Shown here: piece by piece, positions 49,621-58,036 of the stretch | How positions within the stretch are numbered: position 1 is the stretch's first letter | How the letters are laid out: the number at the start of each line of letters is the position of its first letter | Assembly: GCA_035762665.1 (NCBI GenBank) | Contig: DASTNZ010000004.1 | Coordinates: forward strand, 13,129 to 77,128 | Length of the DNA: 64,000 nt | Direction of reading: 5' to 3' | Source: JASLBX01 sp035762665 | GTDB lineage: Bacteria > Actinomycetota > Actinomycetes > Jiangellales > Jiangellaceae | The notes under the pieces: model-generated | What the model was told of the DNA's origin: nothing | The model's input: the letters and a program-made list of their open reading frames with translations, nothing else | Database searches by the model: none | Position numbers and translations under genes: made by a program

Positions 49621-52581
49621 TCAAGGGGTGCCCGTTGACGTTTGAAAGAAGATCCGCTCGACCACTGCACGGGCCCGCCGGGCTCGCCGCCGGTAGTCGT
49701 CGAGGAAGGTTGCCACCTCGCCAGGGCCGTACGCGAGCACTCGCGAGACGGCCGCCAGGGTGCGCACGTCGGTCGGTAGGACGTCCGACGGCCGGCCGCT
49801 GATCAGCACGAGCGCGTTCCTGATGGCATTCGCGAACTTCCACGCCTCAGCGAGTACGTCGCGATCAAGCGGGTCCAGCAACCCGGCGTCCACCGCCGCA
49901 TCGAGCGCGCGGATGGTCTGCGTGGTACGGAGTTCGGGCACTGTATGCCCGTGCTTTAGCTGGATCAACTGGACCGTCCACTCCACATCGGCCAGGCCGC
50001 CCGGTCCGAGCTTGAGGTGCATCGTCCGATCGACTCCCCTCGGCAGCCGCTCGGATTCCACGCGTGCCTTGATCCGGCGGATCTCCCGGACTTGCACGTC
50101 GGTCGGCCCACTTCGTGGCCAGCGCAGCGTATCGATCAGCTCGATGAAGCGTTCGGCGACGAGCGCGTCACCGCAGCATGGCGCGGCGCGGAGCAGTGCC
50201 TGCCGCTCCCACACTTCTCCCCAACGGTTGTAGTAGGCCGCGTAAGAAGCCAGCGTCCGCACCAGCGGACCTTGGCGACCTTCCGGTCGCAGGTTCGGGT
50301 CGATGGTCAGCGCCGGTTCCGGGGACGGGACGGCCAGTAGCCGGCGCATCTCGTTGGCCACAGCGAGAGCGCCCTCGGTGGCCTCCTGGTCATCCGCGCC
50401 GTCCAGTGACTCACGGACGAACAGCACATCGGCGTCCGACGCGTACCCCATCTCGCGACCGCCGAGCCTCCCCATGGCGATGACGGCCATCCGGGTCAGA
50501 AGCGGCTCGCGACGTTCGCGTTCCACGGCCCGGACGGCGGTCTCGAGGGCACCGGCGAGCGTCGCCTCGGCGACGGCGGTTAACGCCTCCCCGACCAATT
50601 CGCCCGGCAAGTGCCCAACCAGATCGGCGGTCGCGATCCGGAACAGCTCGCGCCGCCGCATGGCGCGAACCCCGCCGATCGCCGCGATCGGATCGTCGTG
50701 CCTGCGCACGCCGGCGAGCGCCTCGGCCTCCAGAGATGCTCGTGAGCGAGGCCCGAGTTCGGTGTCGTCCCCAAAGATCTTCACCGCCTCGGGCGCCCGC
50801 AGCAGTAGTTCCGTCGCGAACCGGCCAGAGGCGAGCACCCGTGCCATGCGCTCGGCGGCGGCGCGTTCGTCGCGCAGCAAACGGAGGTACCAATGGGTAT
50901 CGCCGAGCGCGTCACTGACCTTCCGGAATCCGGCCAAGCCAGCGTCCGGCTCCGGCCCGTCCGCAAACCATCCCAACAGCACCGGCAGGAGCGTGCGCTG
51001 GATCGCGGCGCGGCGCGAGACGCCGCGAGTCAGTGCCTCCAGGTGACGGAGTGCACCGGCCGGGTCAAGGTAGCCGAGCGCTTCGAGTCGCTGCCGCGCG
51101 GCTTCTGGCGTCAGCCGCGCCTCTTCACCCGGCAGCCGGGCTACGGCGGTCAGCAGCGGCCGGTAGAACAGCTTCTCGTGCAGCCGACGTACCTCCATGG
51201 CGTGCCGGCGCCAGGTGGTGGTCAGCTCGTCCACGTGCCGCAGCCCCATCGCGCGGGCAAGTCGGCGAAGCTGATCCTCCTGGGTCGGCACGACGTGTGT
51301 CCGGCGCAGCCCCTGAAGCTGAATCCGGTGCTCGAGGGTGCGAAGGAACCGGTACGCCTCGTCGAGGACGGCACCGTCGGCCCGCCCGACGTACCCTCCC
51401 GCGGTGAGAGCCTCGAGTGCTTCAAGGGTGTTCGGCGACCGTAACGTTTCGTCGGTGCGCCCGTGCACGAGTTGGAGTAACTGTACGGCGAACTCAACGT
51501 CTCGCAGGCCGCCCGGGCCGAGCTTGAGCTGCCGTTCGGCCTCGGTGGGGCGGACATGGTCGGTGACCCTGCGCCGCATGGCGCGGACATCCTCGACGAA
51601 GCCCTCCCGGTCCGCTGCGCGCCAGACGAGTGGGCGGACAGCCGCGAGGTACTCGTCGGCCAGCTCGCGATCGCCCGCGACATGACGGGCCTTTAGCAGA
51701 GCCTGGAATTCCCACGTACTGGCCCAGGTCTGGTAGTACGCGGTGTGGCTCGCGACCGTACGGACCAGCGGGCCCGCCTTGCCTTCAGGGCGCAACGCCA
51801 CGTCCACCGGCCAGATCGTCCCTTCGGCGGTGTACTCCGAGCACAGCCGCATCATGGCGGTTGCGACAGCAGTCGCCGTCTTCAATGCGGCCGGTTCGTT
51901 CCCGCCGGCCACTGGCTCGGCTACGAAGATGACGTCCACGTCGGAGACGTAGTTGAGCTCGGCTCCGCCGGTCTTTCCCATGCCGATGACCGCCAACCGG
52001 CAGGGTTCGGTGTCCTCCGGGATGTTTCGGGCCGCAAGCTCGAGTGCCGCGTCGAGGGTGGCGGCGGCCAGCACGGCCAGCTCGGCCGACACCGGCGCCA
52101 CGTCCAGCACATCGGTCAGGTCGAGCGCTGCGAGTTGGAGCAGCCAGCGCCGGTATTCCACACGCAGCTCGTCGGCAGTCTGCGCGCGGCCGACGGCGGC
52201 CCGCACCTGGGCTCGATCCGGCCGGTCGATGAGGTCCGGGCGCCGCAAGTCGCGCCACTGATCGGGATGCCGGACCAGATGATCGCCCAGCGGAGCGCTG
52301 AACCCGACCACAGCCAGCAGGCGGGCCCGGAACTGATCGTCCTCCCGCAGCGCGCCGGCGAGGTCCCCGCCATCCGATGCCGCGCTGAGCAGCCGAGCCA
52401 CAGCTTTAAGCGCGAGATCCGGGTCCGCGGCGGCGCTGACCGACCGCAGGAATTCCTTGTCGTCGGCCAGCTCCGCCAGTTCAGGACGGTCGAGCTCGCG
52501 GGCCGCGGCGGCCGCGTCGGCGAACCCGGTGCGGGCCAGCCACGCCTCCCTGCTCGTCCTCCGTGCCGCTCGATCGACCAC
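49621..52581 (-). CDS. glnE: Bifunctional glutamine synthetase adenylyltransferase/deadenylase
   Basis: The 986-residue enzyme adds and removes AMP at the regulatory Tyr of GlnA. It has two nucleotidyltransferase halves. The N-terminal deadenylase carries MGKTGGAELNYVSDVDVIFV and the C-terminal transferase MGRLGGREMGYASDADVLFV, each followed by a conserved helix domain (LKLGPGGLRDVEF; LKLGPGGLADVEW). GTG 52581 is preceded by TAGGTT seven bases away, which suggests a leaderless transcript. It is followed downstream by the transthyretin-SARP-peptide cassette. Its target glnA lies 4.6 kb further. Confidence 0.97.
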   Translation of the reverse strand: MVDRAARRTSREAWLARTGFADAAAAARELDRPELAELADDKEFLRSVSAAADPDLALKAVARLLSAASDGGDLAGALREDDQFRARLLAVVGFSAPLGDHLVRHPDQWRDLRRPDLIDRPDRAQVRAAVGRAQTADELRVEYRRWLLQLAALDLTDVLDVAPVSAELAVLAAATLDAALELAARNIPEDTEPCRLAVIGMGKTGGAELNYVSDVDVIFVAEPVAGGNEPAALKTATAVATAMMRLCSEYTAEGTIWPVDVALRPEGKAGPLVRTVASHTAYYQTWASTWEFQALLKARHVAGDRELADEYLAAVRPLVWRAADREGFVEDVRAMRRRVTDHVRPTEAERQLKLGPGGLRDVEFAVQLLQLVHGRTDETLRSPNTLEALEALTAGGYVGRADGAVLDEAYRFLRTLEHRIQLQGLRRTHVVPTQEDQLRRLARAMGLRHVDELTTTWRRHAMEVRRLHEKLFYRPLLTAVARLPGEEARLTPEAARQRLEALGYLDPAGALRHLEALTRGVSRRAAIQRTLLPVLLGWFADGPEPDAGLAGFRKVSDALGDTHWYLRLLRDERAAAERMARVLASGRFATELLLRAPEAVKIFGDDTELGPRSRASLEAEALAGVRRHDDPIAAIGGVRAMRRRELFRIATADLVGHLPGELVGEALTAVAEATLAGALETAVRAVERERREPLLTRMAVIAMGRLGGREMGYASDADVLFVRESLDGADDQEATEGALAVANEMRRLLAVPSPEPALTIDPNLRPEGRQGPLVRTLASYAAYYNRWGEVWERQALLRAAPCCGDALVAERFIELIDTLRWPRSGPTDVQVREIRRIKARVESERLPRGVDRTMHLKLGPGGLADVEWTVQLIQLKHGHTVPELRTTQTIRALDAAVDAGLLDPLDRDVLAEAWKFANAIRNALVLISGRPSDVLPTDVRTLAAVSRVLAYGPGEVATFLDDYRRRARRARAVVERIFFQTSTGTP

Positions 52582-52635
52582 GGCTCCGAACCTAACGGAT
52601 CAGGCCCGAGCGGTACCGAGCGTCCACCCTGCGCA

Positions 52636-53370
52636 TCACCCGGTCTTCGCAGTCGAAGCGGCCACCCGATCGGCGAAGCGGCCGGCAAGGGCCCGGCCGG
52701 CCGCCGCGATGTCGGCGTCGCGACGAGCGAACTCGCTGGTGACGGTCGGCGCGTCGACCTCCGGATGCTCGCCCGCCCAGGCGTGGAACGTGGCCAGGCT
52801 TACCTCGGGGTGAAACTGGACACCCCATGCGGCCGGACCGACCCGGAACGCTTGGTACGGGTACATCGTGCTGGAGGCGAGCCAGGTCGACCCGGGCGGC
52901 AATTCTACGACCGCGTCTGCATGCATGCTCGGGCCTGGGAACGGATCGACCAAATCGGCGACCAGCGGATCCGACGCGGCCTCGGGTTGCCACCGCACGT
53001 CGATGACGCCCGACTCCCGGCCCGCAGCAGCGCCGACCTCAACCTTCCCCCCACAGGCAACCGCAAGCAACTGAGCACCTAGACAGATCCCGAGCGTGGG
53101 GACACCCTCGCCGGCCGATCGAGCCAGCAGGTCGCGCACAGCAGGCAACCACGGTGCGACAGCGTCGTCGTGGGCCGACATCTGGCCACCCAGGACGATG
53201 AGCCCGTCACGCACCTGCTCGGGCACGCTGTCGCCGGAGTACGGGCGTACCACCTTTATGCTCAGACCGCCCAGCCAGCCGGCGAACCGGTCCAGCGGGC
53301 AGCCCGGTTCGTGCTCGATAACGACGACACGCCGACGCTCGAGCCCGTTTTGCATGATCGGCGCGGTCAC
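52636..53370 (-). CDS. Class I glutamine amidotransferase-like protein
   Basis: The 244-residue protein has the triad of class I glutaminases: nucleophile Cys in LGICLGAQLLAVACGG, and His and Glu in WGVQFHPEVS. The oxyanion segment is LIVLGGQMSAHDD. No synthetase domain is attached. GTG 53370 overlaps the glnA2 stop by 4 bp, so it is made together with that enzyme. The pairing recalls PuuA-PuuD, in which a glutamine-synthetase-like ligase and a class I amidase-type hydrolase work on gamma-glutamyl polyamine derivatives. That role is my inference. Confidence 0.88.
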   Translation of the reverse strand: MTAPIMQNGLERRRVVVIEHEPGCPLDRFAGWLGGLSIKVVRPYSGDSVPEQVRDGLIVLGGQMSAHDDAVAPWLPAVRDLLARSAGEGVPTLGICLGAQLLAVACGGKVEVGAAAGRESGVIDVRWQPEAASDPLVADLVDPFPGPSMHADAVVELPPGSTWLASSTMYPYQAFRVGPAAWGVQFHPEVSLATFHAWAGEHPEVDAPTVTSEFARRDADIAAAGRALAGRFADRVAASTAKTG

Positions 53371-54704
53371 AGGACGGGGAGCATGCGGTCGCGCTCGTAG
53401 CTGCTGACCTGGCGCCGGTAGTCGTCCCACTCAGCTCGCTTGTTGCGGAGGAAGAACTCGAAGACGTGCTCCCCCAGCGTCTCCGCGACCAACTCCGAGC
53501 GCTCCATCACCCGGATCGCCTCGGCCAGCGAGGATGGCAGCGGATCGATGCCCAGCGCGGACCGTTCCAGCTCGGTGAGGGCCCAGACGTCGTCCTCGGC
53601 CCCGGGCGGCAGCTCGTAACCCTCGTCGATGCCCTTCAGGCCGGCCGCGAGCATGCCCGCGAAGGCCAGGTAGGGGTTGCAGGCCGAGTCCAGGGCTCGG
53701 TACTCCGCCCGCGTCGACTGACCCTTGCCCGGCTTGTACATCGGCACCCGGACAAGGGCGGACCTGTTGTTGTGCCCCCAGCAGATGTAGGCCGGCGCCT
53801 CCCCCCCGCCCATCAGCCGCTTGTACGAGTTCACCCATTGGCAGGTGATCGCCGTGATCTCCGGAGCGTGCCTGAGCAGTCCGGCGATGAACGACCGGCC
53901 CGCCTTCGAAAGCTGGTATTGCGCGCCGGCCTCGTGGAAGACGTTCGTGTCACCCTCGAACAGGGACAGGTGGGTGTGCATGCCGGAGCCGGGCCACTGC
54001 GTGAACGGCTTAGGCATGAACGTGGCATAGACGCCCTGGGTGAGCGCCACCTCCTTGATGACCACGCGGAACGTCATGATGTTGTCCGCGGTCGTGAGGG
54101 CGTCGGCGTACCGCAGGTCGATCTCCTGCTGCCCGGGTGCGCCCTCGTGGTGGCTGAACTCCACCGAGATGCCCATCTCCTCCAGCATGGTGATCGCGTC
54201 CCGCCGGAAGTCGTGCGCGATGCCGTGCGGCGTGTGGTCGAAGAACCCACTCGCGTCGACCGGCTGCGGCTCCTGCCCGCTTTCCGGGCGCTCCTCGAAG
54301 AGGAAGAACTCGATCTCCGGGTGGGTGTAGAACGTGAAGCCCTTCTCGGCGGCCCTGCTTAGCGTGCGCTTGAGCACGTACCTCGGGTCGGCGAACGACG
54401 GCGAGCCGTCGGGCATCAGGATGTCGCAGAACATCCGGGCCGTCCCATTGCTCTCGCCGCGCCACGGCAAGATCTGGAACGTCGTGGGGTCGGGTTTGGC
54501 AAGCATGTCGGCCTCATACACCCGAGCGAAGCCCTCGATCGCCGAGCCGTCGAACCCGATGCCCTCGGCGAAGGCGGCTTCGAGCTCAGCCGGCGCTACC
54601 GCGACGGATTTGAGGTAGCCGAGCACGTCAGTGAACCACAGCCGGACGAACCGGATGTCTCGCTCTTCGAGGGTGCGTAGCACGAACTCCTGCTGCTTAT
54701 CCAC
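53367..54704 (-). CDS. glnA2: GlnA2-type glutamine synthetase-like ligase
   Basis: The 445-residue protein belongs to the glutamine synthetase type I fold (GIGFDGSAIEGFARV, FYTHPEIEFFLFEE, TFMPKPFTQWPGSGMHTHLSL, NRSALVRVPMYKPG). It lacks the adenylylation motif of GlnA; the matching region reads DEGYELPPGAEDDVWALTEL. Position next to glnE and sequence match GlnA2 of mycobacteria and streptomycetes. In Streptomyces coelicolor GlnA2 and GlnA3 have been reported as gamma-glutamylpolyamine synthetases; I rely on memory for that. The start is GTG 54704 with no clear ribosome site. It lies 24 bp after the LuxR-type regulator. Confidence 0.93.
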   Translation of the reverse strand: MDKQQEFVLRTLEERDIRFVRLWFTDVLGYLKSVAVAPAELEAAFAEGIGFDGSAIEGFARVYEADMLAKPDPTTFQILPWRGESNGTARMFCDILMPDGSPSFADPRYVLKRTLSRAAEKGFTFYTHPEIEFFLFEERPESGQEPQPVDASGFFDHTPHGIAHDFRRDAITMLEEMGISVEFSHHEGAPGQQEIDLRYADALTTADNIMTFRVVIKEVALTQGVYATFMPKPFTQWPGSGMHTHLSLFEGDTNVFHEAGAQYQLSKAGRSFIAGLLRHAPEITAITCQWVNSYKRLMGGGEAPAYICWGHNNRSALVRVPMYKPGKGQSTRAEYRALDSACNPYLAFAGMLAAGLKGIDEGYELPPGAEDDVWALTELERSALGIDPLPSSLAEAIRVMERSELVAETLGEHVFEFFLRNKRAEWDDYRRQVSSYERDRMLPVL

Positions 54705-54728
54705 GCCACGAGTCTTGCAGGGTTTTGG

Positions 54729-57545
54729 TTACGGCAGTGTTAATCCCTCGCTCGTCGAGGCGCCCAATGCCGTCAGCGCCTCCGTCCCGGTGGCTGCATC
54801 GGCGCCACCGGCCAGCACCAGAGTCCGGGCCGCCTGGTAGGGGCAGCCCACCGCGTCGAAGACGGTGGCGACGGCCCGAACACCGGTCCGGTCCCCGCGA
54901 GCGAGGGCGTCGGCCCGGTCGACGATCGCGCTGCCGATGGGGTTACCCGCCGTGATCTCGCGAGCCCGGTTGACGAGCTCGTCGGCGCGCGGGTTGCCGG
55001 AGATCACGGCGGCTTCGGCCCGCAGTGCCGCGTACCACTGCACCCACATCCCGTTTACCCAGCGCCGAAGTGTCTCTGGTTCGGCACCAAGCCGTTGGAG
55101 CGCATCGGCGGCCCGGCCACGGTGCAACAGAACGATCGCATCGAATGTCGCGCCGTACCCGGCCAGGCGGGACGGCTCGACTCCCAGGTGATCGAGGATG
55201 CTGAGCCAACCGGTCCGGCCTTGCTCGTCCCCCGCCAGGCCGCATGCCATGGCCGCAGCGCTGACCGCCATACCCAGGTTGCTCGCGCGCGGTCGACCAG
55301 AACGCTCCCAGCTTTCCCGGAAGCGCTCGCCCGCGGCCAGCGCCTCGAGCAACCGGCCGGCAACGGCGTCCACCACGAGCAGGCGAGCGATGGCCAAGTG
55401 CGATTCCTCGGCCAGTACGCCCAGGCCGGCGAGCCTTTCCGCGCTTTTACGCGCCGTCCTCAGCTCGCCTGCGCAAACACTCGTCTCGGTGACGAGGTCG
55501 AGCATGTCGACAAGCTCGGCGACGGTGGACACATCCAAACGCACCGGGGACAGCACATCGGCCCGTTTGGCCGCGGTCGCGGCCGCCCCGACGACGTCGC
55601 CGAGGCCGGCCAGGACCGCCGTCAGCGCATCGAGCGCAGCGCTCTCGCCCAGCCGATCGCCAGCCTGGCGCGCCAGAACCACGGCTCGCTCGGCGATCGG
55701 CGCCGTTGACGCGTGGGACTCCAAGACGTCCGTCCGGAATGCTTCGGCGGTGAGGATCGCCGCGCCAGCCCCGGCGTCGTCACCGACGAGCTCGCTCGCG
55801 CGGGCGATCAGCTCGTCCGCTTCCTCCGGGCTCCGGGGGCTCGAGAGTGACCCGGGGCTGCGGCAGATCACCATCGCGGCCTGGGCGAGGTCGTACGCCG
55901 CAGCGGCTGAGTCTCCGTCATCCAGCGCGGCCTCCGCCGCCAGCACGCGCAGCCCGAGCGCGGCATCGCCGTCCATGCGCCCCGCGGCCGCACCATAGGC
56001 CAACCGGAGGGCAGATGCGCGGGCGATGGGCGTGGGTGCCAGATTTGCTGCCTGCTCGTACCGCTGCTGTGCTTCACCGATCAGCCCGCGAGTGAACGTC
56101 AGCGCCGCGAGATCGTCCGCCAGCGCGTGCGCTTCGTCCTGCAGATCGGGCCGGGTCGCACTCCATGAGAGCGCGGCCCGGAGATCGTCTGCGATGTCAT
56201 CGAACCGGCAGCGCCAGCTTCCGCGGTCGATCTCGTGATCCGAGCGGAGCTGCGAGGCGATCCCCCGACACCAGTCCCGGTGCCTCGACCGGGCCTCGTC
56301 CAGCTCACCGGCGCCGGCCAGCGTGGCGAGGCCGTACTGGCGGATCGTCTCCGGGGCGCGGTAGCGGGTCCCCGTCACCGTCGGAGCGGCGGTCAGCAGG
56401 CTTTGTTCGGTCAAGCGGGCCAGACCGTCAACCACCTGCCAGGGTTCGAGCGGCGCGGACCCGGCGACCTCGGCGGCGTCGCCGGCAGTGAACGGCGCGG
56501 CGAACACGGCAACGCGGCGCAGGAGCGTCCGCTCCGGTTCGTCCAGTAGCTCGTAACTCCAGTCCAGCACCGCCCTGACCGACTGGTGCCGATCGTCCGT
56601 CCCGCGACGGCCGGTGAGCAGGCGCAGTTGGTCCGCCAGCGCCGCCTCGAGCCCGTCCAGCCCGAGCATGGGTAGCCGAGCGACGGCCAACTCGATCGCG
56701 AGGGCAACGCCGTCCAGCTCGCGGCATACTTCATCGACCCGACGCCGGTCGGCGTCCGAGCGTGGCTCCCATCCGGCCGCTTTGGCGCGCTCGATGAACA
56801 GCGTGACCGCATCAGACTCACCGTCCAGGCCGGGCAGGGAGAGGGGCGGCACTGTGAAGACCCATTCGAACGGCGCCATGAAGCGCGACCTACTGGTTGC
56901 CAGGATCGTGAGCCTCGGGCAGTCGCGCAGCAACCGTTCCACGAACGGTACGACTCCATCGAGTACGTGTTCGCAGTTGTCGAGGAGCAGCAGCGTTTCG
57001 CTGGCACCGAGCGACGTCGCGACGGCCTCGTCAATCGAGCGGCCACGATGCTCTCCGATACCCAGCGCGCTCGCGACGGCGGCGCCGACCATGGTCGGGT
57101 CAGTAACCGGGACCAGATCGACGAACCACACTCCGTCGGTGAACCGGTCCGCGGCGTGGGACGCCACCATCAGGGCCAGGCGCGTCTTCCCGACCCCGCC
57201 CGGTCCAACCGCGGTGACCTGCCGGTGCTGACCGATGGCCGCTGCGAGGTCCGCCTGCTCCGCCACCCGACCGACAAAGGACGTCAGCGGTGCGGGCGGC
57301 GCTGCGGGCAACACGCTGCCGGCCTGACCGGCTCGATCAAGCCGTGCGGCCACGTCCGCAAGCCCTTTCCGGTCTGACACGCCCAGCTTGCGCAACAGCG
57401 ACGAGACGTGACTCTCGACCGTCCGAACCGAGATGAACAGCTGCGCGCCGATCTCGGCGTTGGTCAGGTGCGCACCGACGGCCGCGAGCACCTCCGCCTC
57501 CCTGGCCGAGATGCCCGCCACAGCCGGTCCCCCCGCCTCGGACAT
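54729..57545 (-). CDS. Large LuxR-type regulator with N-terminal HTH and NB-ARC ATPase
   Basis: The 938-residue protein has a LuxR helix-turn-helix at the N-terminus (about 10-68, SAREAEVLAAVGAHLTNAEI; RTVESHVSSLLRKLGV). An NB-ARC/AAA domain has Walker A GPGGVGKT at 114-121 and the LLLLDNCEHVLD and ILATSRSRF segments. A long Ala-rich helical repeat region fills the C-terminal half. LAL-type regulators normally have the HTH at the C-terminus; here the order is reversed. It stands 24 bp upstream of glnA2 on the same strand, so it probably controls the glnA2-amidotransferase pair or is co-expressed with it. The helical repeats may sense a protein or small-molecule signal. Confidence 0.9.
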   Translation of the reverse strand: MSEAGGPAVAGISAREAEVLAAVGAHLTNAEIGAQLFISVRTVESHVSSLLRKLGVSDRKGLADVAARLDRAGQAGSVLPAAPPAPLTSFVGRVAEQADLAAAIGQHRQVTAVGPGGVGKTRLALMVASHAADRFTDGVWFVDLVPVTDPTMVGAAVASALGIGEHRGRSIDEAVATSLGASETLLLLDNCEHVLDGVVPFVERLLRDCPRLTILATSRSRFMAPFEWVFTVPPLSLPGLDGESDAVTLFIERAKAAGWEPRSDADRRRVDEVCRELDGVALAIELAVARLPMLGLDGLEAALADQLRLLTGRRGTDDRHQSVRAVLDWSYELLDEPERTLLRRVAVFAAPFTAGDAAEVAGSAPLEPWQVVDGLARLTEQSLLTAAPTVTGTRYRAPETIRQYGLATLAGAGELDEARSRHRDWCRGIASQLRSDHEIDRGSWRCRFDDIADDLRAALSWSATRPDLQDEAHALADDLAALTFTRGLIGEAQQRYEQAANLAPTPIARASALRLAYGAAAGRMDGDAALGLRVLAAEAALDDGDSAAAAYDLAQAAMVICRSPGSLSSPRSPEEADELIARASELVGDDAGAGAAILTAEAFRTDVLESHASTAPIAERAVVLARQAGDRLGESAALDALTAVLAGLGDVVGAAATAAKRADVLSPVRLDVSTVAELVDMLDLVTETSVCAGELRTARKSAERLAGLGVLAEESHLAIARLLVVDAVAGRLLEALAAGERFRESWERSGRPRASNLGMAVSAAAMACGLAGDEQGRTGWLSILDHLGVEPSRLAGYGATFDAIVLLHRGRAADALQRLGAEPETLRRWVNGMWVQWYAALRAEAAVISGNPRADELVNRAREITAGNPIGSAIVDRADALARGDRTGVRAVATVFDAVGCPYQAARTLVLAGGADAATGTEALTALGASTSEGLTLP

Positions 57546-57712
57546 GCCCCCATTGTGTCGGAAGCCGCGGTCCGGATCCGGGCCCGGTGGGGGATGCGTC
57601 CGTGATCGGATCCGTGGCCGAATCAGTGGTCGCCACGGATGTGCGGCAGGCGACCGGCCTGCAGGCTGCTGGGCAGAAGGACGTCAAGCCCGACCCACCT
57701 GTGGAGACAATC

Positions 57713-58036
57713 GTGATCAACCCAATCATCACCCAGCAGCTCGCCGAGATTCGGCGTGCCGAGCTGATCGCCGAAGCCGATCAGTACCGCAGAGCCCGGC
57801 ACGCCGGCCATGGCCGAGCGAGTCGCCGAGCAGCCGGCACCATGCATGTCGGACCGGCCTTGCGCAGGTGGTGGTGGAAGCTCGCGCCGCCGCGCCGGGC
57901 CAACCTGCGCCCGAAGGAGCTCTTGCCCGCCGGCACGTCGGGTCGAGGCCGTACGCTGACTCCGTGGCACAGATCCGAATCGCCCTGGCCCAGGTCAACC
58001 CAACCGTGGGAGCGATCGACAGCAACGCCGAGCTGA
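57713..58036 (+). CDS. Possible small basic protein overlapping nadE
   Basis: GTG 57713 has GGAG six bases upstream and opens a 107-codon frame: VINPIITQQLAEIRRAELIA, then EADQYRRARHAGHGRASRRA and GPALRRWWWKLAPPRRANLR. Small proteins with a TQQL...AEL.AEA..YR.AR pattern are common in actinobacteria. It overlaps the first 73 bp of nadE in another frame, which speaks against its full length. The gap 57546-57712 before it shows nothing else. Confidence 0.35.
   Translation: MINPIITQQLAEIRRAELIAEADQYRRARHAGHGRASRRAAGTMHVGPALRRWWWKLAPPRRANLRPKELLPAGTSGRGRTLTPWHRSESPWPRSTQPWERSTATPS
57952..57957 (+). promoter_or_regulatory. -10 element of nadE, leaderless transcript likely
   Basis: TACGCT ends six bases before GTG 57964. 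No ribosome-binding site precedes that start, so translation from the transcript's first base is likely. Confidence 0.4.

Noticed and set aside
53349..53363. TTGCATGATCGGCG, matching part of the palindromic element arm; a shorter match lies near 45513
   Set aside because: Only 12-14 bases match, without a second arm. The site at 53349 is the start region of the amidotransferase gene. Chance or codon-driven similarity is enough.
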